Under the pieces are notes generated by a model, which worked only from the letters and a program-made list of their open reading frames with translations, was not told the DNA's origin and did not search any database. A stretch of 64,000 nucleotides of DNA from Treponema pallidum subsp. pallidum str. Nichols (lineage in GTDB: Bacteria > Spirochaetota > Spirochaetia > Treponematales > Treponemataceae): NCBI RefSeq assembly GCF_000410535.2, contig NC_021490.2, positions 716,501 to 780,500 on the forward strand, written 5' to 3'. The position numbers and the translations under genes are program-made. Positions 1 through 8,746 of this stretch are shown here, one piece after another (position 1 is the stretch's first letter; the number at the start of each line of letters is the position of its first letter).

Positions 1-669
1 CTCACTGATAGTAATTGTGTGGGGGTTAAAATCCTTAAGCGCATGGTCGGACAGCTGCACCACACCTTGCGCGAAGATACGCGCGAGCACTTGAGTTCCC
101 ACACGCAGGAGGGACTCAAACGTGTCATCGTCAAGCTGAAGCAAGGATCGCAGCGTCTGGCGCGAAAAGTGAACAAATTTCTGCTGCAGCAGGTGCACGT
201 GTGCAGACGCCCGATCGTGCGCAGCGTGGAGTGACCGCTCCTCCTCGTAGTCCGCTGCTCCTCCGCCTCCGTCCGACGAGGTATCCAGAGCCATACCAAC
301 GCGCGCTTTCTGCAACGCATGACAAAACGCCTGGTATGCGCGTACTTCAGCCTGTTCCAGATCGAGCCGACGCTCAAAAACAGCAGGAATTTCCTTCTTC
401 CTGCGAGCATACTGCCGCTGGGTAGCCAGCTCATCAGTAAGGGAAAGAAAGACAGGAGAGACAACGTTCCGCTCAGCTACACGCCCTACCGCAAAGTCAG
501 CAAGGTTCAGTCTTGCAGGGTCGTGCTGTTCGCTGATGCTCACCGCCGTGGCAATGCTGAGGACAACGAAGGAGAGCGCCAGATTGAGCGCGCGCGCACG
601 CCGGCGGCGAAGTACGTGACACAGCGTATGCCACAACTGCGTAAGACGGGGTGGTCCTTTCTTCCTCAT
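1..669 (-). CDS. 7TMR-HD membrane phosphohydrolase, N-terminal part (cut by window edge)
   Basis: The frame is open on the minus strand from ATG 669 to the first base of the window, 223 codons with no stop, so only the N-terminus is seen. A basic start (MRKKGPPR...RRRRAR) precedes one hydrophobic segment at residues 28-45. The following outside-facing region has the pattern DFAVGRVAERNVVSPVF and ARRKKEIPAVFE, which resembles the extracellular 7TMR-HDED domain of PgpH-type proteins. Members of that family carry seven membrane helices and a cytoplasmic HD domain that hydrolyses cyclic di-AMP; those parts lie outside the window, so the activity is inferred. An in-frame GTG at 675 is an alternative start. 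The gene is divergent from the polyamine operon. Confidence 0.7.
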   Translation of the reverse strand, partial: MRKKGPPRLTQLWHTLCHVLRRRRARALNLALSFVVLSIATAVSISEQHDPARLNLADFAVGRVAERNVVSPVFLSLTDELATQRQYARRKKEIPAVFERRLDLEQAEVRAYQAFCHALQKARVGMALDTSSDGGGGAADYEEERSLHAAHDRASAHVHLLQQKFVHFSRQTLRSLLQLDDDTFESLLRVGTQVLARIFAQGVVQLSDHALKDFNPHTITISE

Positions 670-759
670 GCGCACTTCTCGCGCCAGCGAGCGTAACACG
701 CCAGCGGTAATCTGTCCAGCAAGGACACACGGACGCCTTGCGTACCCCAACCGCGAGCC

Positions 760-811
760 TTGACAGAACATACCCAAATACCGCACCATCGGCCTCCGCA
801 ATGAGAAGGAG
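760..811 (+). promoter_or_regulatory. Possible potABCD promoter and ribosome site
   Basis: TTGACA at 760-765 is a perfect -35 box, but 18 bases later there is only CACCAT (784-789), a poor -10. The ribosome site AGAAGGAG at 804-811 sets the potA start at GTG 823. The promoter call is tentative. Confidence 0.35.
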
Positions 812-822
812 TGCGACAGACC

Positions 823-1950
823 GTGAAAGGATGCGCCGTCACCATCGACCAGGTCTCAAAAGCATACGGTCACTGCCTCGCCGTTGACCGTGCCACCGTT
901 CACATTCGGCAGGGAGAGTTTTTCTCCATCCTCGGTCCTTCAGGCTGCGGAAAGACCACGCTTTTGCGTATCATTGCAGGGTTTGAACAGCCGGACTCAG
1001 GAGACTTGACCTTCGACCACGTGAGTGTGCTCGGTGTTGGTGCAAATAAGCGGAGGTCTAACACCGTTTTCCAGTCGTATGCCCTCTTTCCTCACCTTTC
1101 CGTGTACGAGAACATCGCCTTCCCCCTCAGGCTCAAACGCCTCTCAAAGAACCTCATCCGCGAGCGCGTGCACGAGTACCTTCACCTGGTACAGCTGGAC
1201 GAGCACCTGCACAAGAAACCCCATCAGCTGTCAGGTGGCCAACAACAGCGCGTCGCCATTGCCCGTGCACTCGTGTGCGAGCCAGGGGTGCTCCTGCTTG
1301 ACGAGCCGCTTTCTGCCCTGGATGCAAAACTTCGCTCCAATTTGCTCATAGAGCTCGATACACTCCACGATCAGACGGGCATTACCTTCGTTTTTATCAC
1401 CCATGACCAGAGCGAGGCTCTGTCCGTCTCCGACCGCATCGCCGTCATGAACAAAGGAAAGATCCTGCAGATCGGTACTCCCTACGAGATTTATGAGCAA
1501 CCTGCGACTGACTTTGTCGCTAAGTTTATTGGGGAAACTAATAGCTTCCTGTCAACTGTCGTCTCCTGCACCGCCATTGAAAACGAAGAGTTTATGCTCA
1601 GTCTCCAGGTTCCGGAACTTGACCGTACGCTCACCGTAACCGCCGATAACCCTATCGATCCTGGCAGGCGGGTGTGTTTCACCGTTCGCCCAGAGAAGAT
1701 CCACATTTCCCTTGAAGAGCCGGGTACCACCAGTGCGCCGCTCAATGTTTTTCGCGGTTTTGTAGAGGAGCCTGTATATGCAGGGTTCCAATCTAAGTTT
1801 TTCGTCCAGTTAGAAAGTGGCGCTATTATCCAAGTGTTTCAGCAACACCAGAAGTATCTCGACACTGGCCCTGAGATTGCGTGGAAGGACACTGTTTACG
1901 TGTCCTGGTCTGCACACGACGGCTACGTGGTTGAGGACATCGAGTCGTGA
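823..1950 (+). CDS. potA: Spermidine/putrescine ABC transporter ATPase PotA
   Basis: ATP-hydrolysing subunit of the polyamine importer, acting on the cytoplasmic face of PotB-PotC. Walker A GPSGCGKTT lies near residue 40, the signature LSGGQQQRVAIARAL near 135, Walker B LLLDEPLSALD directly after it, then ITHDQSEA with the H-loop histidine. The last ~110 residues form the TOBE-type regulatory region of this subfamily. I start at GTG 823 because AGAAGGAG ends 11 bases upstream; an in-frame GTG at 811 overlaps that site. First gene of potABCD, sharing its last four bases (GTGA) with potB, which implies translational coupling. Confidence 0.93.
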   Translation: MKGCAVTIDQVSKAYGHCLAVDRATVHIRQGEFFSILGPSGCGKTTLLRIIAGFEQPDSGDLTFDHVSVLGVGANKRRSNTVFQSYALFPHLSVYENIAFPLRLKRLSKNLIRERVHEYLHLVQLDEHLHKKPHQLSGGQQQRVAIARALVCEPGVLLLDEPLSALDAKLRSNLLIELDTLHDQTGITFVFITHDQSEALSVSDRIAVMNKGKILQIGTPYEIYEQPATDFVAKFIGETNSFLSTVVSCTAIENEEFMLSLQVPELDRTLTVTADNPIDPGRRVCFTVRPEKIHISLEEPGTTSAPLNVFRGFVEEPVYAGFQSKFFVQLESGAIIQVFQQHQKYLDTGPEIAWKDTVYVSWSAHDGYVVEDIES

Positions 1951-2846
1951 GCAGCCGGCTGCGCGTGGCGCGACGCCGTACCGTAGGCAGTTTAGGTTTT
2001 TGGTGCACGCTCCCCTTGTCTGCGTGGCTTACAGTCTTCTTTCTGTGCCCCCTTACGGTGGTCGCTGTGTACAGCTTTTTGCAAAAGGGCCTGTACGGAG
2101 GCGTTGTGTGGAAGTTTTCCATCCGGGCGTATGCGCAAGTCCTTACCTCCGGCTATGGCGCACTGCTGGCTCGCACCCTGCTTATCAGTACAGGCGTCAC
2201 CTGTTTGTGCGTGCTCCTGGCACTTCCTGCAGGCTACGCGCTCTCTCGCAGCCGGAGGCAAACGTTCTTCCTGTTCCTAATTATCGTCCCCTTTTGGACC
2301 AATTCTCTCATCAGGATAAACGCCTGGATCACTATCCTGGGGAACCAGGGGTTTTTGAACGAAGCACTCAAGTCGCTTGGTTTTATTACTCGAAGTCTTC
2401 CGCTCCTGTACCATAACGGGGCAGTCATTGTGGTGCTCACCTATATGTTCCTGCCCTACGCTATCTTTCCTATTTTCGCCGCTATCGATCGCTTCGATTT
2501 CTCCCTCCTTGAATCTGCATGCGATCTAGGCTCTACCCCCACGGGTGCCATTATCCGCGTGTTGCTTCCCAACATCAAAACCGGCATTGCCACCGCCGTG
2601 TTCTTTACCTTCATTCCTGTCTTCGGTTCCTACACCGTCCCCCTCCTGGTGGGAGGAAAGGATTCCTACCTTATCGGAAACGCAATTGTGGACCAGGTAC
2701 GTATCGTGGGAAATTGGCCACTCGCTTCGGCCTTCGCGATGCTCGTTACCCTCGCAGGGGGGGTAGGAGTACTCTGGATACTTGCAGAAAGCGGTGCCTG
2801 CAATACAACACCTCCCCCTTGCGGAGGACGCCGCTCATATGCCTAA
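1947..2846 (+). CDS. potB: Spermidine/putrescine ABC transporter permease PotB
   Basis: Inner-membrane channel subunit of the polyamine importer, 299 residues with about six hydrophobic segments starting at residue ~20. The EAA-type loop that contacts the ATPase reads ESACDLGSTPTGAIIRVLLP. Start GTG 1947 overlaps the potA stop by four bases. Its end overlaps the ATG of potC by eight bases. A run of seven G (2757-2763) lies about 27 codons before the stop; slippage there would shorten the last helix. Substrate assignment rests on the family and on PotD downstream. Confidence 0.92.
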   Translation: MSSRLRVARRRTVGSLGFWCTLPLSAWLTVFFLCPLTVVAVYSFLQKGLYGGVVWKFSIRAYAQVLTSGYGALLARTLLISTGVTCLCVLLALPAGYALSRSRRQTFFLFLIIVPFWTNSLIRINAWITILGNQGFLNEALKSLGFITRSLPLLYHNGAVIVVLTYMFLPYAIFPIFAAIDRFDFSLLESACDLGSTPTGAIIRVLLPNIKTGIATAVFFTFIPVFGSYTVPLLVGGKDSYLIGNAIVDQVRIVGNWPLASAFAMLVTLAGGVGVLWILAESGACNTTPPPCGGRRSYA

Positions 2847-3657
2847 TTGCCGTCTGATCCACACGCGCGCACGCACTCCCCTACGGTGTTCCTTCTCTGC
2901 TGTGCTGCTGGCGGCAGTTGTCTCGTTCCTATTTCTGCCGCTTGCAGTTATTGCGCTTTTTTCCTTCAACAAGGATAAATCCCTTATCTGGACCGGTTTC
3001 TCGCTGCGCTGGTACACAGAGCTATTCTTTTATTCAGAAAAACTGTGGTCTTCCTTTCTTAATAGCGTGCTTATAGCATCTGTTTCTGCACTTGTAGCAA
3101 CAATTGTGGGGACTGCCGCTGCCATCGCAATTCGTTGGTATCGTTTCTCAGGCCGGCTATATGCGCAGGTAATGAGCCTTCTGCCCATGCTGCTCCCTGA
3201 GGTTATCACAGGTATGGCAATGCTCGTTTTTTTCTCCCTAGTACGCCTGCCGCTGGGGCGCGCAAGCATCATCACCGCTCATATCACCTTTTGTCTGCCC
3301 TTCGTGCTCCTGCTCATCCTTACTCGCATCGACACCTTTGACCTCTCTCTCATAGAGGCGGCGCAAGACTTAGGTGCAAACGAGTGGCAAGCGCTAGGAA
3401 AAATCGTGATCCCTGCCATCATGCCAGGCATACTGTCTGGCTTTTTACTTTCAGTAACCCTTTCTCTGGAAGATTTTGTCATCACCTTTTTCGTTGCAGG
3501 ACCGGGCTCCACCACACTCCCCCTGTATGTGTTTTCAATGATCCGCTATGGGGTCTCTCCTATCATCAATGCCCTTTCCCTGATCATGATGGCAGGGATT
3601 GTAGGGGTCGCCTACCTCCTGCGCAATTCTTTAAAAACAATAGTCCATTCTAAGTAA
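2839..3657 (+). CDS. potC: Spermidine/putrescine ABC transporter permease PotC
   Basis: Second membrane channel subunit, 272 residues, about six hydrophobic segments and the EAA loop EAAQDLGANEWQALGKIVIP. I place the start at ATG 2839, where GGAGG (2823-2827) lies 11 bases upstream; the frame is open back to a TTG at 2782, but that segment (rich in polar residues) overlaps potB and has no ribosome site. The ATG overlaps the potB stop by eight bases. PotB and PotC form the heterodimeric pore for polyamines delivered by PotD. Confidence 0.92.
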   Translation: MPNCRLIHTRARTPLRCSFSAVLLAAVVSFLFLPLAVIALFSFNKDKSLIWTGFSLRWYTELFFYSEKLWSSFLNSVLIASVSALVATIVGTAAAIAIRWYRFSGRLYAQVMSLLPMLLPEVITGMAMLVFFSLVRLPLGRASIITAHITFCLPFVLLLILTRIDTFDLSLIEAAQDLGANEWQALGKIVIPAIMPGILSGFLLSVTLSLEDFVITFFVAGPGSTTLPLYVFSMIRYGVSPIINALSLIMMAGIVGVAYLLRNSLKTIVHSK

Positions 3658-3692
3658 CTACTTTCTGCAAACAATCTCGTAAGGAGCAAAGC

Positions 3693-4739
3693 ATGAAACG
3701 TTTTTGTGTGAGCAGTTCGCGCATTCTTTCTCTCCTTTTTCTCTCCCTCTGGATGGGATCATGCCTGCAGACACGACAGGATGTCCTGTACCTGTATAAC
3801 TGGACGTACTACACCCCGACGTCCCTCATTAAAAAGTTTGAACAACAGTATAACGTGCAGGTAGTCTATGATGATTACGCTTCAAATGAAGATATGTTTG
3901 CAAAACTGAGCATTGGTGCAAGTGGTTATGATTTAGTGGTCCCTTCGGGTGACTTTGTCAGCATCATGAAACGCAAGCATCTGTTGGAAAAAATTGACCT
4001 ATCCAAGATTCCCAACGTACAGTTTATCAAAGAGAGTGTCCGTGCTCGCATAGCCTACGATCCAAAAATGGAATATTCGGTGCCGTATTATCTTGGAGCG
4101 GCAGGCATTGCGGTAAACAAAAAAGCAGTTCCGTCATACGCGCGCACGTGGTCTATCTTCTCACGCAAAGACCTGGCGTATCGTATGAGCATGATGGACG
4201 ATATGCGCGAAGTAATGGGTGCTGCACTTGCTTCACTTGGCTACAACGTAAACACAAAAAACGAACAAGAGCTTGCGCAGGCAGCAATACTTGTCACCGA
4301 CCACTGGAAACCAAACTTGGTAAAGTTTGATTCGGACGGATACGCAAAGTCATTTGCATCGGGAGACTTTGTTGTAGCTCATGGCTTTGCAGAGGCCTTC
4401 TTTGCAGAGACTCCTGAGGCAATGCACGAACATATAGACTTCTTTATACCACAAGATGTCGCCAGCCCAGTGTACGTAGACAGCTTTTGCATTCCCAAGG
4501 GGGCACGCAATCGCGACCTTGCCCATGCGTTTATCAACTTCTTCCTAGAGCCTGCACACTACGCGGAGTTTTTGGACACCTTTGGATTCCCTTCAACTAT
4601 CCACCGGGAAGCGGCAGCATATCAGAAGAAGACTCCATACTACAGCGAGCATGACCTCGAGCGAGGAACGCTAAAAACAGATGTGGGGGCAGCAATCGAA
4701 CACTACAATGCGCACTGGAACGCGGTGCGATTTAGGTGA
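3693..4739 (+). CDS. potD: Spermidine/putrescine-binding lipoprotein PotD
   Basis: Solute-binding component, 348 residues, that captures polyamines and hands them to PotBC. The N-terminus is a signal peptide of basic residues then LSLLFLSLWMGSC; Cys25 is the likely lipidated residue, with the relaxed lipobox common in treponemes (Met at -3). The mature start DVLYLYNWTYYTP is typical of PotD/PotF (YNWSDY-like). A strong ribosome site AAGGAG (3680-3685) precedes ATG 3693. Last gene of the operon; a weak hairpin (4764-4781) lies downstream. Confidence 0.93.
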   Translation: MKRFCVSSSRILSLLFLSLWMGSCLQTRQDVLYLYNWTYYTPTSLIKKFEQQYNVQVVYDDYASNEDMFAKLSIGASGYDLVVPSGDFVSIMKRKHLLEKIDLSKIPNVQFIKESVRARIAYDPKMEYSVPYYLGAAGIAVNKKAVPSYARTWSIFSRKDLAYRMSMMDDMREVMGAALASLGYNVNTKNEQELAQAAILVTDHWKPNLVKFDSDGYAKSFASGDFVVAHGFAEAFFAETPEAMHEHIDFFIPQDVASPVYVDSFCIPKGARNRDLAHAFINFFLEPAHYAEFLDTFGFPSTIHREAAAYQKKTPYYSEHDLERGTLKTDVGAAIEHYNAHWNAVRFR

Positions 4740-4753
4740 ACTCAGTCATCCGC

Positions 4754-4781
4754 GCAAAACACTCCCACCCCGAGGGATGGG
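4754..4781 (-). terminator. Possible terminator of the csrA operon
   Basis: Between the convergent potD and csrA genes, CCCA-C-CCC and GGG-A-TGGG (4764-4781) can pair around a CGA loop with one mismatch. On the minus strand it is followed by a short TTTT run (4756-4759), so it fits the csrA side better than the potD side. Stem is short; tentative. Confidence 0.35.
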
Positions 4782-4793
4782 TATCCTCTGCAA

Positions 4794-5015
4794 CTACACA
4801 GGCAACTGAGGCAATGAGTTAGGAGACCAGGGGGAGTCGGACGCAGCGCGGTTCTCTCTCTGGATCTCTTCGTATACCTCTTGTCGGAATATTTTCACCG
4901 AACGCGGCGCTTCCACACCGACTTTTACCTGATCGCCGCGAATCTCAATAATAGTCAGTTCAATCGAGTCCCCAATAAAGATTTTCTGATTTGTCTTGCG
5001 CGAAAGGATCAACAT
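4794..5015 (-). CDS. csrA: Carbon storage regulator CsrA (RNA-binding)
   Basis: Small dimeric RNA-binding protein that blocks or alters translation of target mRNAs, classically flagellin mRNA in bacteria with FliW. I start it at ATG 5015 ([20 protein letters not shown]), the invariant CsrA N-terminus; an upstream extension in the same frame reads through fliW and is not typical. Length 73 residues, with the RNA-contact motif [20 protein letters not shown]. The tail after residue ~60 (rich in S, P and N) is longer than in Escherichia coli. It overlaps the fliW stop by seven bases (ATGTTGA) and is the last gene of the flgN-csrA operon. Confidence 0.95.
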
Positions 5016-5461
5016 TGTTCCTGCGCCCTTCTTTCTGCCATTTCGGCGACGATATCGTGCTTCGTTCTCCACCGATCGCCACCCATCGCCACTTGCATCG
5101 CCTTGCGGTTTTTCTTGTTCACAATCAAGGGACCTTGCAAATTTGCAGTCACCGCAGATCCATCGGGAGGAATGGTCACCAACGCGAACACCAAGACGTC
5201 GGTAGGAGAAGAAATATCGAGCGGCTGCAACAATACATCGTCAATGTCCAATTCGTAGTCCGGACGAAACAAAAACGGATCAATAGCAATGAAGGACAAC
5301 GCCGGATCGTCTAAGGACTGCATATGAATAAACGGAACCTGCACTGCATCAAATAACGCAAAGCGATGATATTTCTCAAAACCATAGAGACCACGCTCCA
5401 ACGTAATAATCTGGTGTGCCTCAACCGTTTGTGTACCGAGCGTCTTCGTCTGAATCTCCAT
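5009..5461 (-). CDS. fliW: Flagellar assembly factor FliW
   Basis: FliW (150 residues) binds CsrA and flagellin in a partner-switch that couples flagellin translation to secretion. The sequence has the FliW hallmarks: a start in [20 protein letters not shown], then [14 protein letters not shown] and [20 protein letters not shown], and [25 protein letters not shown] near the C-terminus. It lies 18 bases after flgL and overlaps csrA, a classic arrangement. The overlap suggests that csrA translation depends on fliW translation, keeping the two partners balanced. Confidence 0.95.
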
Positions 5462-5479
5462 AGCGTGCGGCTCCTTCCC

Positions 5480-6730
5480 CTACCGCAAATAATCCAAGAG
5501 CGTGTGCTTATACAAAGAGCCCACCGTACTCAGCGTTGCTTGGTGCGTATACTCAAACATTTTCAAATCCGTAATCGCCTGCGTCAAATCAATATCAGAC
5601 TCACGAGACTCCGCTGCAACCACATTCGGAATGTGGCTATTAAAACGTGCAAGTGTTGCCTGTGCACGTGCGTACCGCGCTCCTGTCTCGGCAAGACGCA
5701 GTGAAAGGTTGTCAACTGCACCATCTGCACTTCCTAAAATCTTACCCCCGAGCGACTCTTGATCACCTGCAAGCAGGGCATTGCGCACCGCAATGGCCAT
5801 GTCAAAAATGGACCCGCCTGAAACCCGTGCACCTGCTGACACATTGTACGGCGGACGCTGCCCTTCGGTAATCAAACCCAACGAGGCAAACACGTTTGCC
5901 TCGTCCTCATCTTGCAACCACAACTGCCTGGCGTCAGATGTCTCCATATTCAAACCGTTGGTAACCGGGTCAAGGTACGCACGGACTGCCGCGCCTGAAT
6001 CATTAATTTTAGAAATAATAGCGTACACGTTATCCCCTGCGACCAAGGGGATGCTGACCCCGTCGACCGTAACACGCGCATCCTGCTGCAGGACGTAGGC
6101 GCGCGCGTCAACCGAGGAGAGAAGAATTTGCCGCTCTGCCCAGAACACGCGACTGCCCGCTTGGTGGGTACCCACATAGCTGTGCTCGTCAATTTCCACG
6201 TTCTTAGGATCTAAAGAACCGTGATAGCGTACCTGAGTGATCACTTCAGACCCTAATCCCTCAACATTCCCCATGACCGTTTCAAAGGGCTCTGTGAAAA
6301 CTTTGGTACCGCTAAATACCCGCACCCCATCTGCGCTCACTGCATTTGCATTGTGCACCAGCTCCTGTAAAAGCTCATCTGCTTCACTCGCCATTTTTTT
6401 TAAATCGTCAGGAGTATAGGTTCCGTTCGCTCCTGCGACAGCCATTTCCCGAAGACGCTGTACTACGTTCAGCGCAGAAGTCATAAACCCCTCGGCGATT
6501 TGATACTGGTCACGTAAAGTTTTCGTGTTTCTCTCAAAGCGATCTAAACGCGCCAGGGACGACTTGTACCTCACAGAATGACCTGCAGCGAGCGGATCAT
6601 CGCGAAGCTGCTGGATCCTACGCTGCGTTGCAAGCTGATTGTTTACCTTCCGTAGTCTACTTTCCTGCTCCCTTAAGAAAAAGGCACTGTCTGTGCCCTG
6701 CATGTGTGAGCTGATACGCTTCACGCCCAT
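5480..6730 (-). CDS. flgL: Flagellar hook-filament junction protein FlgL (HAP3)
   Basis: Second junction protein between hook (via FlgK) and filament, exported by the flagellar type III system into the periplasm, where treponemal flagella lie. 416 residues. The N-terminal D0 region (VKRISSHMQGTDSAFFLREQ...RLRKVNNQLATQRRIQQLRDDPLAA) and the C-terminal helix (SDIDLTQAITDLKMFEYTHQ) are flagellin-like coiled coils. The ribosome site AGGAAGG lies 4 bases before ATG 6730. It follows flgK by 33 bases in the late flagellar operon. Confidence 0.93.
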   Translation of the reverse strand: MGVKRISSHMQGTDSAFFLREQESRLRKVNNQLATQRRIQQLRDDPLAAGHSVRYKSSLARLDRFERNTKTLRDQYQIAEGFMTSALNVVQRLREMAVAGANGTYTPDDLKKMASEADELLQELVHNANAVSADGVRVFSGTKVFTEPFETVMGNVEGLGSEVITQVRYHGSLDPKNVEIDEHSYVGTHQAGSRVFWAERQILLSSVDARAYVLQQDARVTVDGVSIPLVAGDNVYAIISKINDSGAAVRAYLDPVTNGLNMETSDARQLWLQDEDEANVFASLGLITEGQRPPYNVSAGARVSGGSIFDMAIAVRNALLAGDQESLGGKILGSADGAVDNLSLRLAETGARYARAQATLARFNSHIPNVVAAESRESDIDLTQAITDLKMFEYTHQATLSTVGSLYKHTLLDYLR

Positions 6731-6763
6731 CCTCCCTTCCTCATACCGTGCACTATCTGAAAA

Positions 6764-8641
6764 TTAAACACCCATACGATTGATGACGGTGTCGAGCATT
6801 TCATTCACCGCCGCAATAAAACGCGCAGACGCATTATAGCCGTGCTGAAACTTAATAATGTCCGCCAACTCTTCATCAATATTCACTCCCGACGTCGCAT
6901 CACGCATATCTGTGAGCTCCTTGAGAATTGCAGCGTGCATTTGCATCGAACGCTCCGCCTGTTCTCCCTTAAGACCGATTGCTGTTGTCACTTCTGCAAA
7001 AAACTCGTCAAACGTGTGTCGATTGCCAATCATAACCGGGCTATTTCTCAACGATGCGATTGCAAGCGCCGCCCGGTTATCCCCCGCATGAGGGAGTCCC
7101 TCCGCACTCGGATATCCTGCAGCCACACTATACACATCAGACAGCACAGCCGGATTAAGTTCCATCCACCCTGCAGGATGAGCGATAGGAGAAACCGCAT
7201 GTTGCGCTCCTGCCTGATCTAACGCTGCAATCGCGTCCGCTCTCTGCCAATCAAAGGCACCCTCTGCCCCGCTTGCTGCAAGCAATCCTGCGTAACCTGC
7301 AAGGAAACGCCCAGAATCCTCCACATGTCTAATGACAAAATCAGGATTATCAGAGTTATGCGCGGTAGTCGCCTTTAATACCAATTTATGATTCTGATCC
7401 AAGTAGGCGGTCACTTCCGCATTCGCCTGATTGATACGCGCCACCACATCTGCCACCATGTCGGTGGCGGCGTACGGCACCTCGACTGTACCGTCTGCGG
7501 CAGACAAAGTGATCACCCCCGTCAACCCCACCTGTTCACGGGCATCGAGCGCGTGTGCACCGCTGATTCGAAATATGTACGAAGAATCGTACTGCCCATC
7601 CCCATCCCGATCAAAATTCCCGTCAACATTGTTGATAAAGTACTGTTCCTTAAAAAAATCGAGTCCTGTCTTTCCATTCAGCCCCATTGCGTTACGGTGT
7701 ACGTTATTTACCAGATCTACAAAGTTCATAGCCATAGTATCGAGCTTGCGCAGCTCATCGCGCACGTCTGTGTCACGCAGTTCTATCAACGCTGCAAGCT
7801 TACCCCCAGAAAAGTGCGCACGATCCCCTGAGTCCTTCCACACCACGGACACATATCCTTCAGGCGTTGTTCCACTGACAAGCCCAAGTGTCTTATAACT
7901 CTTCCCCTGCACAACTTCTAATCCCGCACTGTGAATAACGTAGGACTCATCCTCATCACGCACGTCCACCCTGACCTCAATGCGGTGCGCGAGACTTTCC
8001 ACCAACGTATCACGTCGATCTAAAAGATCATTAGGATTATCACCCATCGCTTTTGACTTCACAATCTGTTCATTTAATTGAGCAATTTTGGCAAGGAGAT
8101 CATTCACCTGCTCAACCGTTGCCTCAATATCCGCGTTGAGCATATCGCGAATACCGACAAGACCTCTATACTGATGATGAATGGCATCCGTTAGCGTCTG
8201 TGCACGCGTGAGCACAACCTGACGCGCTGCACGGGCTTCAGGATACACAGACAGTTCCTGCCAGCCATCCCAAAACTGGTCCAGCCTGGTACGAACTGCA
8301 ATATCCTCCGGCTCATTATACACCTGCTCTAAAAGACGCACATACGCATCACGCGTGCTCCAATACCCCTGTTCGTCTGTCTGAGACACAATGCGACTAT
8401 CGAGGAGCTGGTCACGCAAACGCGCGATAGAACCGATGGTGACCCCTTGTCCTATCTGACCAGGCAGCTGAGCGCGAGAAAGATCAGGACGGTACAGCGG
8501 CTCGAACGAATCGAGGTTTACTCGCTGGCGGCTATACCCCGGCGTGGAAGAATTCGACACGTTGTGTCCTGCAGTCTGTACAGATTGCTTATGCGCGTAA
8601 AGAGCACGCTTTCCAAGTTCTATAGATGCAAATGTCGACAT
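6764..8641 (-). CDS. flgK: Flagellar hook-associated protein FlgK (HAP1)
   Basis: First hook-filament junction protein, 625 residues. N-terminal D0/D1 reads STFASIELGKRALYAHK then QTAGHNVSNSSTPGYSRQR, the standard FlgK start. The C-terminal helix contains VNIDEELADIIKFQHGYNAS, the conserved rod/hook-family motif. Middle domains are variable and treponeme-specific in sequence. GGGAG lies seven bases upstream of ATG 8641. Its export partner is probably the FlgN-like protein encoded 105 bases upstream. Length is in the usual range for spirochetes. Confidence 0.94.
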   Translation of the reverse strand: MSTFASIELGKRALYAHKQSVQTAGHNVSNSSTPGYSRQRVNLDSFEPLYRPDLSRAQLPGQIGQGVTIGSIARLRDQLLDSRIVSQTDEQGYWSTRDAYVRLLEQVYNEPEDIAVRTRLDQFWDGWQELSVYPEARAARQVVLTRAQTLTDAIHHQYRGLVGIRDMLNADIEATVEQVNDLLAKIAQLNEQIVKSKAMGDNPNDLLDRRDTLVESLAHRIEVRVDVRDEDESYVIHSAGLEVVQGKSYKTLGLVSGTTPEGYVSVVWKDSGDRAHFSGGKLAALIELRDTDVRDELRKLDTMAMNFVDLVNNVHRNAMGLNGKTGLDFFKEQYFINNVDGNFDRDGDGQYDSSYIFRISGAHALDAREQVGLTGVITLSAADGTVEVPYAATDMVADVVARINQANAEVTAYLDQNHKLVLKATTAHNSDNPDFVIRHVEDSGRFLAGYAGLLAASGAEGAFDWQRADAIAALDQAGAQHAVSPIAHPAGWMELNPAVLSDVYSVAAGYPSAEGLPHAGDNRAALAIASLRNSPVMIGNRHTFDEFFAEVTTAIGLKGEQAERSMQMHAAILKELTDMRDATSGVNIDEELADIIKFQHGYNASARFIAAVNEMLDTVINRMGV

Positions 8642-8746
8642 GTGTTCTCCCTATAAGAATGGAGGGTACGCGCAGCAGCCCCATCAGGAACCTCCCTCTC
8701 GCCCTGTGGATACTCGCGCTCTGCTCCTCCCCCGAGGTACCGCACC

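Noticed and set aside
1642-1652. GCCGATAA in potA
   Set aside because: No TAAA at 15 bases upstream; coding sequence only.
1817-2416. 199-codon open frame on the plus strand
   Set aside because: It overlaps potA and potB in another frame and has no ribosome site or family pattern.
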